From positions 1 through 43,988 of IMG/VR virus record IMGVR_UViG_3300020438_003368: a stretch of 43,988 nt of DNA. One strand, written 5' to 3'. A model generated the notes under the pieces. The model made no database searches. It was not told the origin of the DNA and worked only from the letters and a program-made list of their open reading frames with translations. This document shows positions 33,162-40,391 of this stretch, one piece after another (positions within the stretch are counted from its first letter, which is position 1; the number at the start of each line of letters is the position of its first letter). The translations under genes and the position numbers were made by a program. The DNA is from a virus.

Positions 33162-34115
33162 TTATTTTTCCTCAACTCGTCGGACAATACGAGGGATAAT
33201 TTCACCACTTCGTATGACCTCGACCTGACAACCAATTTCAAGTCCTAGCTCTTCGATGTGAGCCATATTATGTAGGGTTGCCCTTGACACAAGAGCATCA
33301 CCAATCATTATAGGACTAAGAATTGCTACTGGTGTAACAACTCCAGACTTGCCTGTTTGCCACTCAACTCTTGATAGCGTAGTTATTACGCCTTCTTTTT
33401 GAACTTTAAAGGCAAGAGACCCTTTTGGGTGGTGAGAGGTAAACCCCTGCTTTTCCCAATAAGGAATATTATCTAGTCTGAATACTTCTCCATCGGTTGG
33501 GTACTCTTCGGAATCAACGGACAGAACCGTGGAAAACCCTAAAGAATACAACCACTCGAGTAAAGCATGCCAGCTTTCAATGAACCCATGAGGCTTCATA
33601 TCGTACGCAACAAATCGTAATTCATTGCGTCTCTTTGCAAAGTCTCTTACTAGCTTGAGGTTTAGCGACCCCGCAGCATAGTTACGAGCATTGGGTATGG
33701 ATTTTGGAGCAACTAACTCTCCATCGATTTGAACCTTTTTTGTAAGATTAATCTTTGAAGGAACCATTAGCTCCATCTTATTAGATACGTCTATGCCTAT
33801 CTTTCCATTCCCACGGGTAGTAGCTCTAATGAACTTTCCCTTATCATATAGTATTGATACGGCAGAGCCGTCTAGTTTAGGAGTAGCAATTACTTCTTGT
33901 CCCTCGTGTGAGGCAACCCATAGTGCAAGCTCATCCTCTACAAAGGTTTTCTTTAAAGACATTAGAGGAAACGCATGACGAACTCCAGAGTCAGGAGTGT
34001 ATCCTATCTCTTCAAGTCCGTCATAAAGTGCGTCCCATTCAACATCACTCAAAGGGCTGTTGCCACCTTCGTAGTATTGTTTTGCTATTGATTTTTTGTC
34101 GGTGTTTTCATTCAT
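33162..34115 (-). CDS. NAD-dependent DNA ligase, adenylation and OB part
   Basis: A 317-residue protein that seals nicks using NAD. It contains an Ia-like start (YYEGGNSPLSDVEWDALYD, 14-32), the nucleotidyl-lysine K80 in ATPKLDGSA, TRGNGKIGIDVS, IDGELV and the downstream SLAFKV motif, then an OB fold with GVVTPVAILSP and VIRSGEIIPRI. The remaining LigA domains are in the neighbouring gene. Its ATG lies 8 nt after a -10 box, so it may be translated from a nearly leaderless message. Confidence 0.92.
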   Translation of the reverse strand: MNENTDKKSIAKQYYEGGNSPLSDVEWDALYDGLEEIGYTPDSGVRHAFPLMSLKKTFVEDELALWVASHEGQEVIATPKLDGSAVSILYDKGKFIRATTRGNGKIGIDVSNKMELMVPSKINLTKKVQIDGELVAPKSIPNARNYAAGSLNLKLVRDFAKRRNELRFVAYDMKPHGFIESWHALLEWLYSLGFSTVLSVDSEEYPTDGEVFRLDNIPYWEKQGFTSHHPKGSLAFKVQKEGVITTLSRVEWQTGKSGVVTPVAILSPIMIGDALVSRATLHNMAHIEELGLEIGCQVEVIRSGEIIPRIVRRVEEK

Positions 34116-34123
34116 ATAAACAT

Positions 34124-34152
34124 ATTATACTAGAAAATAGATAAAGAGTCAA
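34124..34152 (-). promoter_or_regulatory. sigma-70-like promoter, nearly leaderless
   Basis: On the - strand: TTGACT (34147-34152), 17-nt spacer, TATAAT (34124-34129); the ATG of the ligase gene starts 8 nt further on. The A-rich block contains the TAA stop of the PC4-like gene. The predicted leader is 0-2 nt. Confidence 0.8.
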
Positions 34153-34155
34153 GAA

Positions 34156-34473
34156 TTATTTTGGCTTATCGTGAAGATAAAGTGCATCAATTAAGTCCTT
34201 AAAGTGTTCTTCAATCAATGCTTTTGATTCTGCCAAAGATAAAATCTCAGTAAGAGCACGAAAAAGTTCTCTTGAATTTTCAAAAGTAATAGGCAATGCT
34301 ACTCCTTCAGGTGTAGGTTTCCATTCCTCATTGAAGTCTAAATAATACTTTCTGATGTGTAGATACTCTACTTCTCGGAAGGTGTTTACGACTACTCGTA
34401 CTTGTACTTCCTTCTCTTCATCATAATGTATTACATGCTCATAAGTAGGGGCTGCTTCATGTATCTGTATCAT
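34156..34473 (-). CDS. PC4/YdbC-like ssDNA-binding coactivator (putative)
   Basis: A 105-residue protein. The central VRVVVNTFREVEYLHIRKYY followed by WKPTPEGVALPITF fits the PC4 pattern (beta strands ending in IRxYY, then a conserved PT-x-x-G before the next strand). A C-terminal helix (about 68-100) would complete the dimer. PC4-fold proteins bind single-stranded DNA and can tune transcription. It overlaps the upstream gene by 4 nt and its stop is inside a promoter block. Assignment is by pattern only. Confidence 0.6.
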   Translation of the reverse strand: MIQIHEAAPTYEHVIHYDEEKEVQVRVVVNTFREVEYLHIRKYYLDFNEEWKPTPEGVALPITFENSRELFRALTEILSLAESKALIEEHFKDLIDALYLHDKPK

Positions 34474-34736
34474 CGATCATTCTTCAACACAGATGCAAGA
34501 GGCATCACACTTGTTACATTCATAGGTTTCAGTAGGCGATAAGAATCCGTATCCCAACAAAACAATAATAAAGTTTCTGGGGATTCTTTCGCTCGGTTCT
34601 TCTTGTCTCGAATGTATTGAGTACTAAAGTCCAATGTACATACATTGTATTTTAGTTTCTTTGAGTTCTCACTACGGTAAGTAATGATAGCATCACCATA
34701 CTCATCAACAAGTTTGGCTAGTTCGTCCTTTTTCAC
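34470..34736 (-). CDS. conserved phage protein of unknown function (88 aa)
   Basis: An 88-residue protein: MKKDELAKLVDEYGDAIITY, KYNVCTLDFSTQYI and ETLLLFCWDTDSYRLLKP. It looks like a compact alpha/beta domain and is of a kind conserved beside PC4-like genes in marine phages, as far as I recall. GTG start with AAGGAG 4 nt upstream. Cys and Trp positions suggest a structured core but no catalytic motif. Function unknown. Confidence 0.6.
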   Translation of the reverse strand: MKKDELAKLVDEYGDAIITYRSENSKKLKYNVCTLDFSTQYIRDKKNRAKESPETLLLFCWDTDSYRLLKPMNVTSVMPLASVLKNDR

Positions 34737-34789
34737 GATGCTCCTTAGCTAGGTGGGTAAAATCTTTTACTGCCCTACGCTTAAGAAAC

Positions 34790-34817
34790 AAAAAGACCTC
34801 GGGAATCTCACCCGAGG
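34790..34817 (-). terminator. intrinsic terminator
   Basis: On the - strand a perfect 7-bp stem CCTCGGG/CCCGAGG with a 7-nt loop is followed by TCTTTTTGTTT. It lies 3 nt beyond the Myb-like gene at 34821 and separates it from the 88-residue gene. About 50 nt without further signals follow before that gene. Confidence 0.8.
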
Positions 34818-34820
34818 GTA

Positions 34821-35249
34821 CTAGTCGGCCAATAGACCTGCAAAGTATTGAGCTGCTTTCCCTGTCATCTTGGATATTATATCCTCATCAGGGGTTAAAC
34901 CTTTGTCTACAATCGCAGCTGTGAGTGCATCCTGAGCGGCTTGCTTAGATATGCGTGTACCACCTGAGGAAGTCCCACCACCATTCCCTGTAGCTTGAGC
35001 CTTCTTTACATAGACTCCTGCTTTGGTTAAGATCATGCGAACACCATTAGGGCTTTCACCTAACTCGTCTGCAACGAATTTTACAATCTCCATAGATGTT
35101 TCTGGAGTTGGGCTTTCTGCTTCGTACATTTCTACTGCTTGTGCTTTTCTTTCGTCATCCCACGCCATTCTGCGTTTCCTTCTGTTAGTTTTCATTCCTG
35201 GGCACGTACCCAGATAGTCTATTTGTTGCTGATAAAATCGATCACCCAT
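34821..35249 (-). CDS. Myb/HTH-like DNA-binding protein
   Basis: A 142-residue protein, basic at the N-terminus (KTNRRKRRMAW). A single Myb-like unit spans about 27-82: WDDERKAQAVEMYE to ESPNGVRMILTKAGVYVKK, closely matching the repeats of the 243-residue protein at 31621. A Gly/Ser linker (about 90-100) leads to a C-terminal helical part. The ATG at 35249 has GAGG 6 nt upstream; a TTG at 35261 would add MRKP. It is a short transcription unit of its own: promoter 35275-35304 before, terminator after. A regulatory role is inferred. Confidence 0.65.
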   Translation of the reverse strand: MGDRFYQQQIDYLGTCPGMKTNRRKRRMAWDDERKAQAVEMYEAESPTPETSMEIVKFVADELGESPNGVRMILTKAGVYVKKAQATGNGGGTSSGGTRISKQAAQDALTAAIVDKGLTPDEDIISKMTGKAAQYFAGLLAD

Positions 35250-35274
35250 AGGTTTCCTCAATTTTGATAACAGT

Positions 35275-35304
35275 ATTATACTACTAATTTAGCATTTATG
35301 TCAA
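35275..35304 (-). promoter_or_regulatory. sigma-70-like promoter (18-nt spacer)
   Basis: On the - strand: TTGACA (35299-35304), 18-nt spacer, TATAAT (35275-35280). The TGA stop of the 2OG oxygenase gene lies within the -35 box. It should drive the Myb/HTH-like gene. Confidence 0.8.
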
Positions 35305-35852
35305 GAACTTTTTTTCGCATCTGTCCAAATAGTTATCGAATATTTTTCACCCTCTTTCAACTCTGTGCTATTATGGGGGTGTGTTATCTCACTAGGCCAA
35401 ATTAGTAAATCTCCTACTTCTACTTCTTGATTTGTTACAGATTGTCTAGGAAAAGTTAATACTCCACCTTTATAATTATTATTTAATTTTATGCTACCAC
35501 TGATGTAACTATCGTCTACATGGGTTTTTAACTTTGTCTGAGTTTCTTTTGAATACTTGACTATAAATATATCTTTTACGGTGACTTCAGTATTTAATGC
35601 CCATACATCAGCCATTGTACGAAGAATCATAGTTTCAAATCTATTTTTTATTATATCATATAGATCAGGAAAAGATTCTTTTAAGTGCACATCATGTGTA
35701 GAATATGCAAAACGTTTATTTGACCACTTATTATAGACACTAAATAAATCATATAGTACGCTTGTATAGTCTGGTACTAAAAATTTTGTATGAAAAATTT
35801 CTGATCTTGGTACTAATTCATCTAATATATGCTTATGAAACACTTGATTCAT
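35301..35852 (-). CDS. 2-oxoglutarate/Fe(II)-dependent oxygenase
   Basis: A 183-residue protein of the prolyl-4-hydroxylase-like type. Iron ligands are H111 and D113 (THVDDSYISGS) and H160 (HPHNSTELKEGEKY); K170 stands where these enzymes hold the 2-oxoglutarate carboxylate, usually an Arg or Lys. The double-stranded beta-helix strands IKLNNNYKGGVLTFP and VEVGDLLIWPS are clear. The substrate could be a protein or nucleic acid and cannot be deduced. It overlaps the DNA-binding gene upstream by 4 nt. Confidence 0.85.
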   Translation of the reverse strand: MNQVFHKHILDELVPRSEIFHTKFLVPDYTSVLYDLFSVYNKWSNKRFAYSTHDVHLKESFPDLYDIIKNRFETMILRTMADVWALNTEVTVKDIFIVKYSKETQTKLKTHVDDSYISGSIKLNNNYKGGVLTFPRQSVTNQEVEVGDLLIWPSEITHPHNSTELKEGEKYSITIWTDAKKSS

Positions 35853-36499
35853 ATTTTTTCTATATCAATACCATACTCTTCCAAGTGACTTAACTTTCCA
35901 AGGTCACAGGCTAGTGCAGCGCCATAAAACCCTGCTGTTAACGAAGAGTCGGTGTCTTCTAAGACATATATTGAGTAGCACTTGCTTTCGTACTTTTCTT
36001 CGTACATAGGATCTTCATATTGTTTTTCTACTATGGAGGGTGCGTGGTAAAAAGCAGACCATACTCTTTCTCCTATAGAGAACTCTTCTGCCATGCACTC
36101 GTCTGGCAAGAAAGCATAACCTTTTCTCTCCTCTACACGAGCAGGTCGTGTTGGAACTCCTACTCTTTGAAGTATTGCTTTTACAAACCCCGCCGAGCGG
36201 TACATAGCTTGAGATATTTCAGATACAGACTCTCCGCGAAGATAAGACTGTATTGCGTCTTTTATCTCTAAACTACTGGCAGGTTTACCTTTTAGCTGAG
36301 CTTTTCTCGTCGCTCTAAAGTTTTGTCTGTCTTCGAAGTCCTGTATAATATTATTAAGTCTCGTAGTATTATACGAGATATTAAGTATCTCACACGCTTC
36401 CTTCTTCGTTATCGGCTTCTCTGCTGACAACAATTCTATAACGTGGCGGATATTCTCTTGTGTCAGTTTCTCGTGTTCTTTCTTCTTCACTCTCGCCAA
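35849..36499 (-). CDS. HTH DNA-binding protein conserved in phages
   Basis: A 216-residue protein with two helix-turn-helix-like regions: ITKKEACEILNISYNTTRLN (30-49) and a second around SVSEISQAMYRSAGFVKAIL (about 95-114). The second half (about 125-216) is acidic and aromatic, perhaps a sensing or dimer domain. TTG start with GGAGG 9 nt upstream. Its first 110 nt overlap the end of the preceding gene. Likely a regulator or an accessory replication protein; unproven. Confidence 0.65.
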   Translation of the reverse strand: MARVKKKEHEKLTQENIRHVIELLSAEKPITKKEACEILNISYNTTRLNNIIQDFEDRQNFRATRKAQLKGKPASSLEIKDAIQSYLRGESVSEISQAMYRSAGFVKAILQRVGVPTRPARVEERKGYAFLPDECMAEEFSIGERVWSAFYHAPSIVEKQYEDPMYEEKYESKCYSIYVLEDTDSSLTAGFYGAALACDLGKLSHLEEYGIDIEKI

Positions 36500-36812
36500 T
36501 TAATTGATCCTCCAACTTAAATAATAAACAACACATTGCATGAGCAAGGTGTGATAACCCCGTCTCTTCGTCTACATCTTCACCATCTATGTGTGCAAAA
36601 ATGTGTCTAAGAGCTGCACTTGTGTACCTGTTTTGTAGGTCATCTACTTTCCTCCAGTTATGAGGATCGTACTTCTCTGCCCCAAAGGTTAATACTTTTC
36701 CTACTTCGTTTATAGACTTAGGAGGCAGTAAATATAACTGTGGTTTACCTCCATCATACTTTCTTCCTTCACTCATTTCTCTTGCCTTTTCAAAGTCTAT
36801 TCCACCGCCCAT
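36390..36812 (-). CDS. dATP/dGTP diphosphohydrolase-like (MazZ, DUF5664)
   Basis: A 140-residue protein. GRKYDGGKPQLYLLPPKSIN (16-35), VLTFGAEKYDPHNWRK and ALRHIFAHIDGEDVDEETGL with SHLAHAMCCLLFKLE are the conserved blocks of the family containing MazZ of cyanophage S-2L, which hydrolyses dATP and dGTP. The acidic/His residues HIDGED and DEETGLSH would bind metal. The last 35 residues are a charged extension lying over the start of the next gene. TAATG junction with the gene upstream. It may adjust nucleotide pools; no purZ is seen here. Confidence 0.75.
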   Translation of the reverse strand: MGGGIDFEKAREMSEGRKYDGGKPQLYLLPPKSINEVGKVLTFGAEKYDPHNWRKVDDLQNRYTSAALRHIFAHIDGEDVDEETGLSHLAHAMCCLLFKLEDQLIGESEEERTRETDTREYPPRYRIVVSREADNEEGSV

Positions 36813-37387
36813 TATACTCTAGTTATCCTTTCTTCATACTCTGCCTCTTCTTCATTCCACCACGGAGGCTTTTCTCTATACTTCCAAGAAGCAAAAGTAG
36901 CTTTGTCTTTGTGGTAAAATTTACGATAAGCTTCTACAGCGTCTGCTCCTTTAAGTCCTTCTGGCATAGCTTGCGCATAAGCAGTGGGTCCAGCTCTTCG
37001 TAAGTGTAGTAGCTCTGGTAACCTGAGAATGACATCATGCACGCTCTTATGCGATTTTCCATATCTATATCCGTATTCTTCGTTGAGGGCCAAAGCATAG
37101 CAAAAAAGCCATTCATAGTTGTCAAGGCTAGTCCTAGCCCATATAGTACAAGGGTGATTTTCCATAGTCGGGAGGTACGGGAAGTCTCTTGGTTCATTTT
37201 TCTTCTGCTTTCTAATTACTGCTAGTTCTTCTTTGTCGAGTTTTCTAGGGATAAACCCTAGAAACTTATCGACCCAATGATTCGTGCACAGCATTTGTGC
37301 AGCCTCTAAAGGCATTTTGACTATATGCTTGTCAACGTGGTACTCTGCACACTTGTCATGGTTTTCGTCTAATATAAAAATATTCAT
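36812..37387 (-). CDS. conserved phage protein of unknown function (191 aa)
   Basis: A 191-residue protein. The N-terminus MNIFILDENHDKCAEYHVDK continues as HIVKMPLEAAQMLC; further on are HPCTIWARTSLDNYEWL and EYGYRYGKSHKS. The strict spacing of Cys, His, Lys and Glu in the first 35 residues suggests a catalytic or metal site. Proteins of this type are frequent in phages, but I know of no assigned function. The ATG follows a -10 box by only 6 nt, so the message is predicted to be leaderless. Confidence 0.65.
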   Translation of the reverse strand: MNIFILDENHDKCAEYHVDKHIVKMPLEAAQMLCTNHWVDKFLGFIPRKLDKEELAVIRKQKKNEPRDFPYLPTMENHPCTIWARTSLDNYEWLFCYALALNEEYGYRYGKSHKSVHDVILRLPELLHLRRAGPTAYAQAMPEGLKGADAVEAYRKFYHKDKATFASWKYREKPPWWNEEEAEYEERITRV

Positions 37388-37393
37388 GCGAGT

Positions 37394-37422
37394 ATTATAC
37401 CAAAGAATGTGTATGATGTCAA
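37394..37422 (-). promoter_or_regulatory. sigma-70-like promoter, leaderless start
   Basis: On the - strand: TTGACA (37417-37422), 17-nt spacer, TATAAT (37394-37399), then 6 nt and ATG. The TGA of thyX lies in the -35 box. Predicted transcription start coincides with the ATG. Confidence 0.85.
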
Positions 37423-38087
37423 GAAATATTTACAGCGTCTCTAACAGATGGAAAGTGGTGTCCTATAACGTTCCAACATTCTTTTGCAATATCTGCGTGT
37501 TCTTGTTGTGTTCCGTTTTCACTTCGTAACTGGCAATAATGAATCCAGCTACGCAGGTTACCTGCCATATACAAAGTAGTACCTGTCATTCCTTCTGGAA
37601 GCAAAGCTCTTGCTTGTTCTTTCGCAATACCATCCTCTAAGGCTTCTTCGTATGCTGCTCGACTTGTGGTAAGAACTTTATGTTGTGCTATACTAAACGT
37701 TTCATTTATTCTGCGATGCTCTTTATCTTGATGACACATAGGAATACTGTTCTGCCTATTCTTCTTGTCTTGAAGGCGGGCTTCTCGAATCTCGAAAACA
37801 TTTGACACAGCATATCTTTGGCTAAACTCTTGAAAAGAAAAGCTTCGATGTCTTACTATTTGGTGGGAGATATCTCTCGTGGTTTGTATTTCCAACGTAA
37901 TAGATACCATTTCGAAGGGACTCCAGTGGTTATGTTTTATTAGGTACTTCAACAACCCCGCAGCAGTTTTACTATTGTTTTGATTATCAGGATTACTTAC
38001 TCTCGCACAGTAAGCTATAAACTCATCAGCCGTATGACACCCTGTAACCGCAGACGGCTTGCTTAAAGAAACTAATTGTACTTTCAC
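37419..38087 (-). CDS. thyX: flavin-dependent thymidylate synthase
   Basis: A 222-residue enzyme converting dUMP to dTMP with FAD and methylene-tetrahydrofolate. The ThyX motif is RHRSFSFQEFSQRY (79-92), with Gln at a position usually Asn. NHWSPFEM (53-60) and a C-terminal NLRSWIHYCQLRS with dUMP-binding Arg residues are also present. The GTG at 38087 is chosen because it gives the family N-terminus MKVQLVSLSKP and overlaps the endolysin TAG as TAGTG. It complements RNR in making DNA precursors. Confidence 0.92.
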   Translation of the reverse strand: MKVQLVSLSKPSAVTGCHTADEFIAYCARVSNPDNQNNSKTAAGLLKYLIKHNHWSPFEMVSITLEIQTTRDISHQIVRHRSFSFQEFSQRYAVSNVFEIREARLQDKKNRQNSIPMCHQDKEHRRINETFSIAQHKVLTTSRAAYEEALEDGIAKEQARALLPEGMTGTTLYMAGNLRSWIHYCQLRSENGTQQEHADIAKECWNVIGHHFPSVRDAVNIS

Positions 38088-38536
38088 TAAACAACATTCT
38101 CCATTCTTTCCATTAATCTTTCTGCTCGTTTTCTTACTTGTTTGTACCAACGGGAGTCTCTTCCCTCAACGGCAGCACCCTTCCAGTCTTTTGCTAGTAT
38201 AGCTTCATTCATTTTTACGAATTTGGACAGTCTGGGTCTGCCCATGTTAAACATCATATTGACCAAGATCTGCTGGACTTCGTCTGGGAAATATCTAAAT
38301 ACCCCTTCTCCGTATAGAGCGTAACATTCTCTTTGGGCAATATTAAGGTCTGCATCGAAACACGCCCTGACTCGTTCTTCAGTAACTGGAGTTCCAGTCG
38401 GCCTTCCGAATTCCTCGTCGTCTTCGAGGATAAGATGACCGACGCCAAAGGTTGGATAGCCGAGGTGGTCATTGTAGATTCCATACACTACTCCTTCATC
38501 AATTTTAAGCTGTTCGTAAACTGCTTCTCTGTTCAC
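38087..38536 (-). CDS. endolysin, T4-type lysozyme (GH24)
   Basis: A 149-residue muramidase that cuts cell-wall glycan. The T4 lysozyme catalytic triad is preserved with identical spacing: E14 (KIDEGV), D23 (YNDHLGYP) and T29 (TFGVGHL). No signal peptide is seen, so it needs a holin. GTG start shared with the end of the coiled-coil gene. It sits downstream of the spanin genes, completing a lysis block; an additional wall hydrolase lies at 41492-41950. Confidence 0.9.
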   Translation of the reverse strand: MNREAVYEQLKIDEGVVYGIYNDHLGYPTFGVGHLILEDDEEFGRPTGTPVTEERVRACFDADLNIAQRECYALYGEGVFRYFPDEVQQILVNMMFNMGRPRLSKFVKMNEAILAKDWKGAAVEGRDSRWYKQVRKRAERLMERMENVV

Positions 38537-38706
38537 ATCATTTTCCCGTTTGGATCGAGTAGATGGCGTTTAATCCACCCTTCGATCTGCTTTCTTTGTT
38601 TTTCTACTTCTTCTGCTTGAGACTGTACTTTTGCCTCAAGGTCATCAATTCTTTTTTCTTGAAATTTCAGTTTATCACTATGGTGTTCTATTTCCCATGA
38701 TTTCAT
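38533..38706 (-). CDS. small coiled-coil protein (57 aa)
   Basis: A 57-residue protein starting MKSWEIEHHSDKLKF; residues 11-45 form a clear heptad coiled coil (EKRIDDLEAKVQSQAEEVEK), ending KHLL-like WIKRHLLDPNGKMM. The ATG at 38706 overlaps the upstream TAA (TAATG); an earlier in-frame ATG at 38730 lies inside the upstream gene. Within the lysis block it could be a chaperone or regulator of lysis, but no family is recognised. Confidence 0.6.
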   Translation of the reverse strand: MKSWEIEHHSDKLKFQEKRIDDLEAKVQSQAEEVEKQRKQIEGWIKRHLLDPNGKMM

Positions 38707-38996
38707 TAGTATACCTTTACTAGATTCCAATTCATTGGCTCTGTTGATTTAATTTCTATGACTTGGTTTTCATTATCTTTAAACTTTATAAAGTTAGGTT
38801 TTAAACTATACAACTTTGTAGCTTTATAATGCTTAGGTGTTCTACTATAGATTTCATTGCCTCGTTCATCTACTACTTTTGCAGCAGCAAAGTAGATTGT
38901 TAATTTATATTCTTCATAAATAACGGTTTTCCACCAACGTACAAGAAAGTTATCTTTTACTTCGTGTTCAATTTTTTCTTCAACTTCTTCAGTCAC
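38706..38996 (-). CDS. conserved phage protein of unknown function (96 aa)
   Basis: A 96-residue protein MTEEVEEKIEHEVKDNFLVR, then WWKTVIYEEYKLTIYFAAAK and a basic, aromatic C-terminal half (KHYKATKLYSLKPNFIKF). The GTG at 38996 is preferred over ATG codons at 39038 and 39029, which lie deep in the upstream gene. It overlaps the o-spanin-like gene by 8 nt. Its place in the lysis block suggests co-expression; function unknown. Confidence 0.6.
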   Translation of the reverse strand: MTEEVEEKIEHEVKDNFLVRWWKTVIYEEYKLTIYFAAAKVVDERGNEIYSRTPKHYKATKLYSLKPNFIKFKDNENQVIEIKSTEPMNWNLVKVY

Positions 38997-39411
38997 TTTG
39001 CAACTCGTCGTTCTTCTCCAACCATTCATCAGATTCATCTGCTGCTTCCGTTGCCTTCCTGTAATATAAAATGATTTCTTTCTGTTGTCTTATATACCTA
39101 CGAATCTCTTGTAGGTTATATGCCATATTCTCATACCCTTTTGGAGTAAGAGCCATTACTACAAAGTCTCCTCCCAGTAAGTTCTCTACTTTCGCTACTG
39201 ACTCTTCCCAGTTATTTTTTGTTATCACAAACCACTCAACATTCTCTAAGCCTATCTCATTAGGCAAAGGAGGTTGGTATATATCAACTTTAACTTCTTC
39301 TGTGATTACCTTTACGGGAGGTGGCGGTGTAAAGTCTACTGTTGGTAATAAACTACATCCACTACTTAACGCTATCGTAAACGCGCTCACTAGCGCTATT
39401 GTCGGCTTCAT
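38989..39411 (-). CDS. o-spanin-like outer-membrane lipoprotein
   Basis: A 140-residue lipoprotein: MKPTIALVSAFTIALSSGC gives a signal peptide with lipobox SSGC and C19 as lipidated residue. A Pro-rich stretch (FTPPPPVKV, about 27-35) follows, as in Rz1-type proteins, and the C-terminal half is helical (about 95-135). It overlaps the i-spanin-like gene by 50 nt, the overlapping arrangement common for spanin pairs. It would join inner and outer membranes at lysis. The assignment is by architecture. Confidence 0.6.
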   Translation of the reverse strand: MKPTIALVSAFTIALSSGCSLLPTVDFTPPPPVKVITEEVKVDIYQPPLPNEIGLENVEWFVITKNNWEESVAKVENLLGGDFVVMALTPKGYENMAYNLQEIRRYIRQQKEIILYYRKATEAADESDEWLEKNDELQSD

Positions 39412-39814
39412 CTAATTCCCTGCTATCTGCTTCCACTTGTCGGAACACATCTTTTGTGCCCTTATTTATTCGTGGTTCAATAAGTCCTGGCTTTCTACGA
39501 GCCAGATTTGTTAAGTTATGTCTTTTAAATATACTTAAATACTGTTGTTTTTCAGCCGCTAATTGACTGTTTTTGTTTGTTAAATCTGCAAACGCTTGAG
39601 CCTGCTGCTTCATCTGCTGTTCCATCTTACGAATAGTTGATTCGTTAGTCTGTGCGGCAGTTTGAAGAGCTACATTATTTTGTACTGCTGCTGCAATCTC
39701 CATTTGCTGTTGGTTGATGCGGTTATTCTTTTCATTTAATACTACTTTATGATAAGCAAACCCCGCACCGCCAACAACTAGGACGATTGGAAGCATTTTG
39801 ATCATTCCAAGCAT
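39362..39814 (-). CDS. i-spanin-like inner-membrane protein
   Basis: A 150-residue protein with one N-terminal membrane segment (MLPIVLVVGGAGFAYHKVVL, 7-26) and a long periplasmic coiled coil rich in Gln, Asn and Glu (about 30-95), then LARRKPGLIEPRINKGTKD, a phrase typical of marine phage i-spanins. It pairs with the overlapping lipoprotein gene. Several ATG codons (39814, 39805, 39796) are possible; the first is kept. Confidence 0.65.
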   Translation of the reverse strand: MLGMIKMLPIVLVVGGAGFAYHKVVLNEKNNRINQQQMEIAAAVQNNVALQTAAQTNESTIRKMEQQMKQQAQAFADLTNKNSQLAAEKQQYLSIFKRHNLTNLARRKPGLIEPRINKGTKDVFRQVEADSRELDEADNSASERVYDSVK

Positions 39815-39832
39815 ACTATTTTACCTTAATAC

Positions 39833-40111
39833 TTACAGTTGTGTAAGTACTTTTTCGCCTGAATATTCGTCTATTGTGCATCGAATTTTCTGTTTGCCTT
39901 CAGGTAATGAAAGCATAAAGTCAATTCTGAACTCTCCTCGCGCATCCTTTATTCTGGATAAACGATATCGAGCAGCTCCGAAATATTCTGATTTTATTTC
40001 CTGTTTACACAGTGTGAATGCCTTATTTTTATCGATTGCTTTGGCCTGTATTGGTTGCGTGACTAGTAGGGCTAGGGTTCCTATTCCTATCAAGGATAGA
40101 AATCGTTTCAT
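39833..40111 (-). CDS. exported protein of unknown function (92 aa)
   Basis: A 92-residue protein with a clear signal peptide (MKRFLSLIGIGTLALLVTQPIQA, cleavage after about 23). The mature part is basic, with two Cys (about 35 and 78) able to form a disulfide in the periplasm, and ends SGEKVLTQL. AGGAG lies 10 nt before the ATG. It heads the lysis block, so a periplasmic lysis or exclusion role is possible. About 80 nt upstream hold no gene or clear signal. Confidence 0.6.
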   Translation of the reverse strand: MKRFLSLIGIGTLALLVTQPIQAKAIDKNKAFTLCKQEIKSEYFGAARYRLSRIKDARGEFRIDFMLSLPEGKQKIRCTIDEYSGEKVLTQL

Positions 40112-40189
40112 AGTGCTTTTCTCCTGTTAACTTAGCATAGTTGCTAGTTTTACTACTTTTATTTGCCCAATAAAAATAGCGATTTTGAG

Positions 40190-40351
40190 TCAGATATTTA
40201 CCTCGTCTTGGTCAACGTCAAGATGACCTGTGTCAACGAGATAATCTACTGCATGTTGGATGCCGACTCTTCTTCCAACAAAGTAGCTATGCATTCCGCA
40301 ACCTATAAGACATAATGTAAATACTGCAAAGGCTGCTACTGTGGTTTCCAA
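40190..40351 (-). CDS. small membrane protein (53 aa), TTG start
   Basis: A 53-residue frame translated from TTG at 40351, with AAGGAG 7 nt upstream: METTVAAFAVFTLCLIGCGM, then FVGRRVGIQHAVDYLVDTGH and an acidic end. The hydrophobic segment covers about 5-26. A membrane segment followed by G-x-x-x-G-x-x-x-x-V-x-Y-L-V-D and an acidic tail is seen in small proteins of marine phages. It is first after the promoter at 40392-40420. Function unknown. Confidence 0.55.
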   Translation of the reverse strand: METTVAAFAVFTLCLIGCGMHSYFVGRRVGIQHAVDYLVDTGHLDVDQDEVNI

Positions 40352-40391
40352 TTTACTCTCCTTACGATTTTATTATTTTCAGAATGTAGAT

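Noticed and set aside
36390-36812. 2-aminoadenine (Z) genome
   Set aside because: A MazZ-like protein alone is common in phages; PurZ and DatZ are not seen here, so the claim is not made.
38088-38150. Longer ThyX start
   Set aside because: The extra 21 residues are inside the endolysin gene; the GTG at 38087 gives the family N-terminus and a TAGTG overlap.
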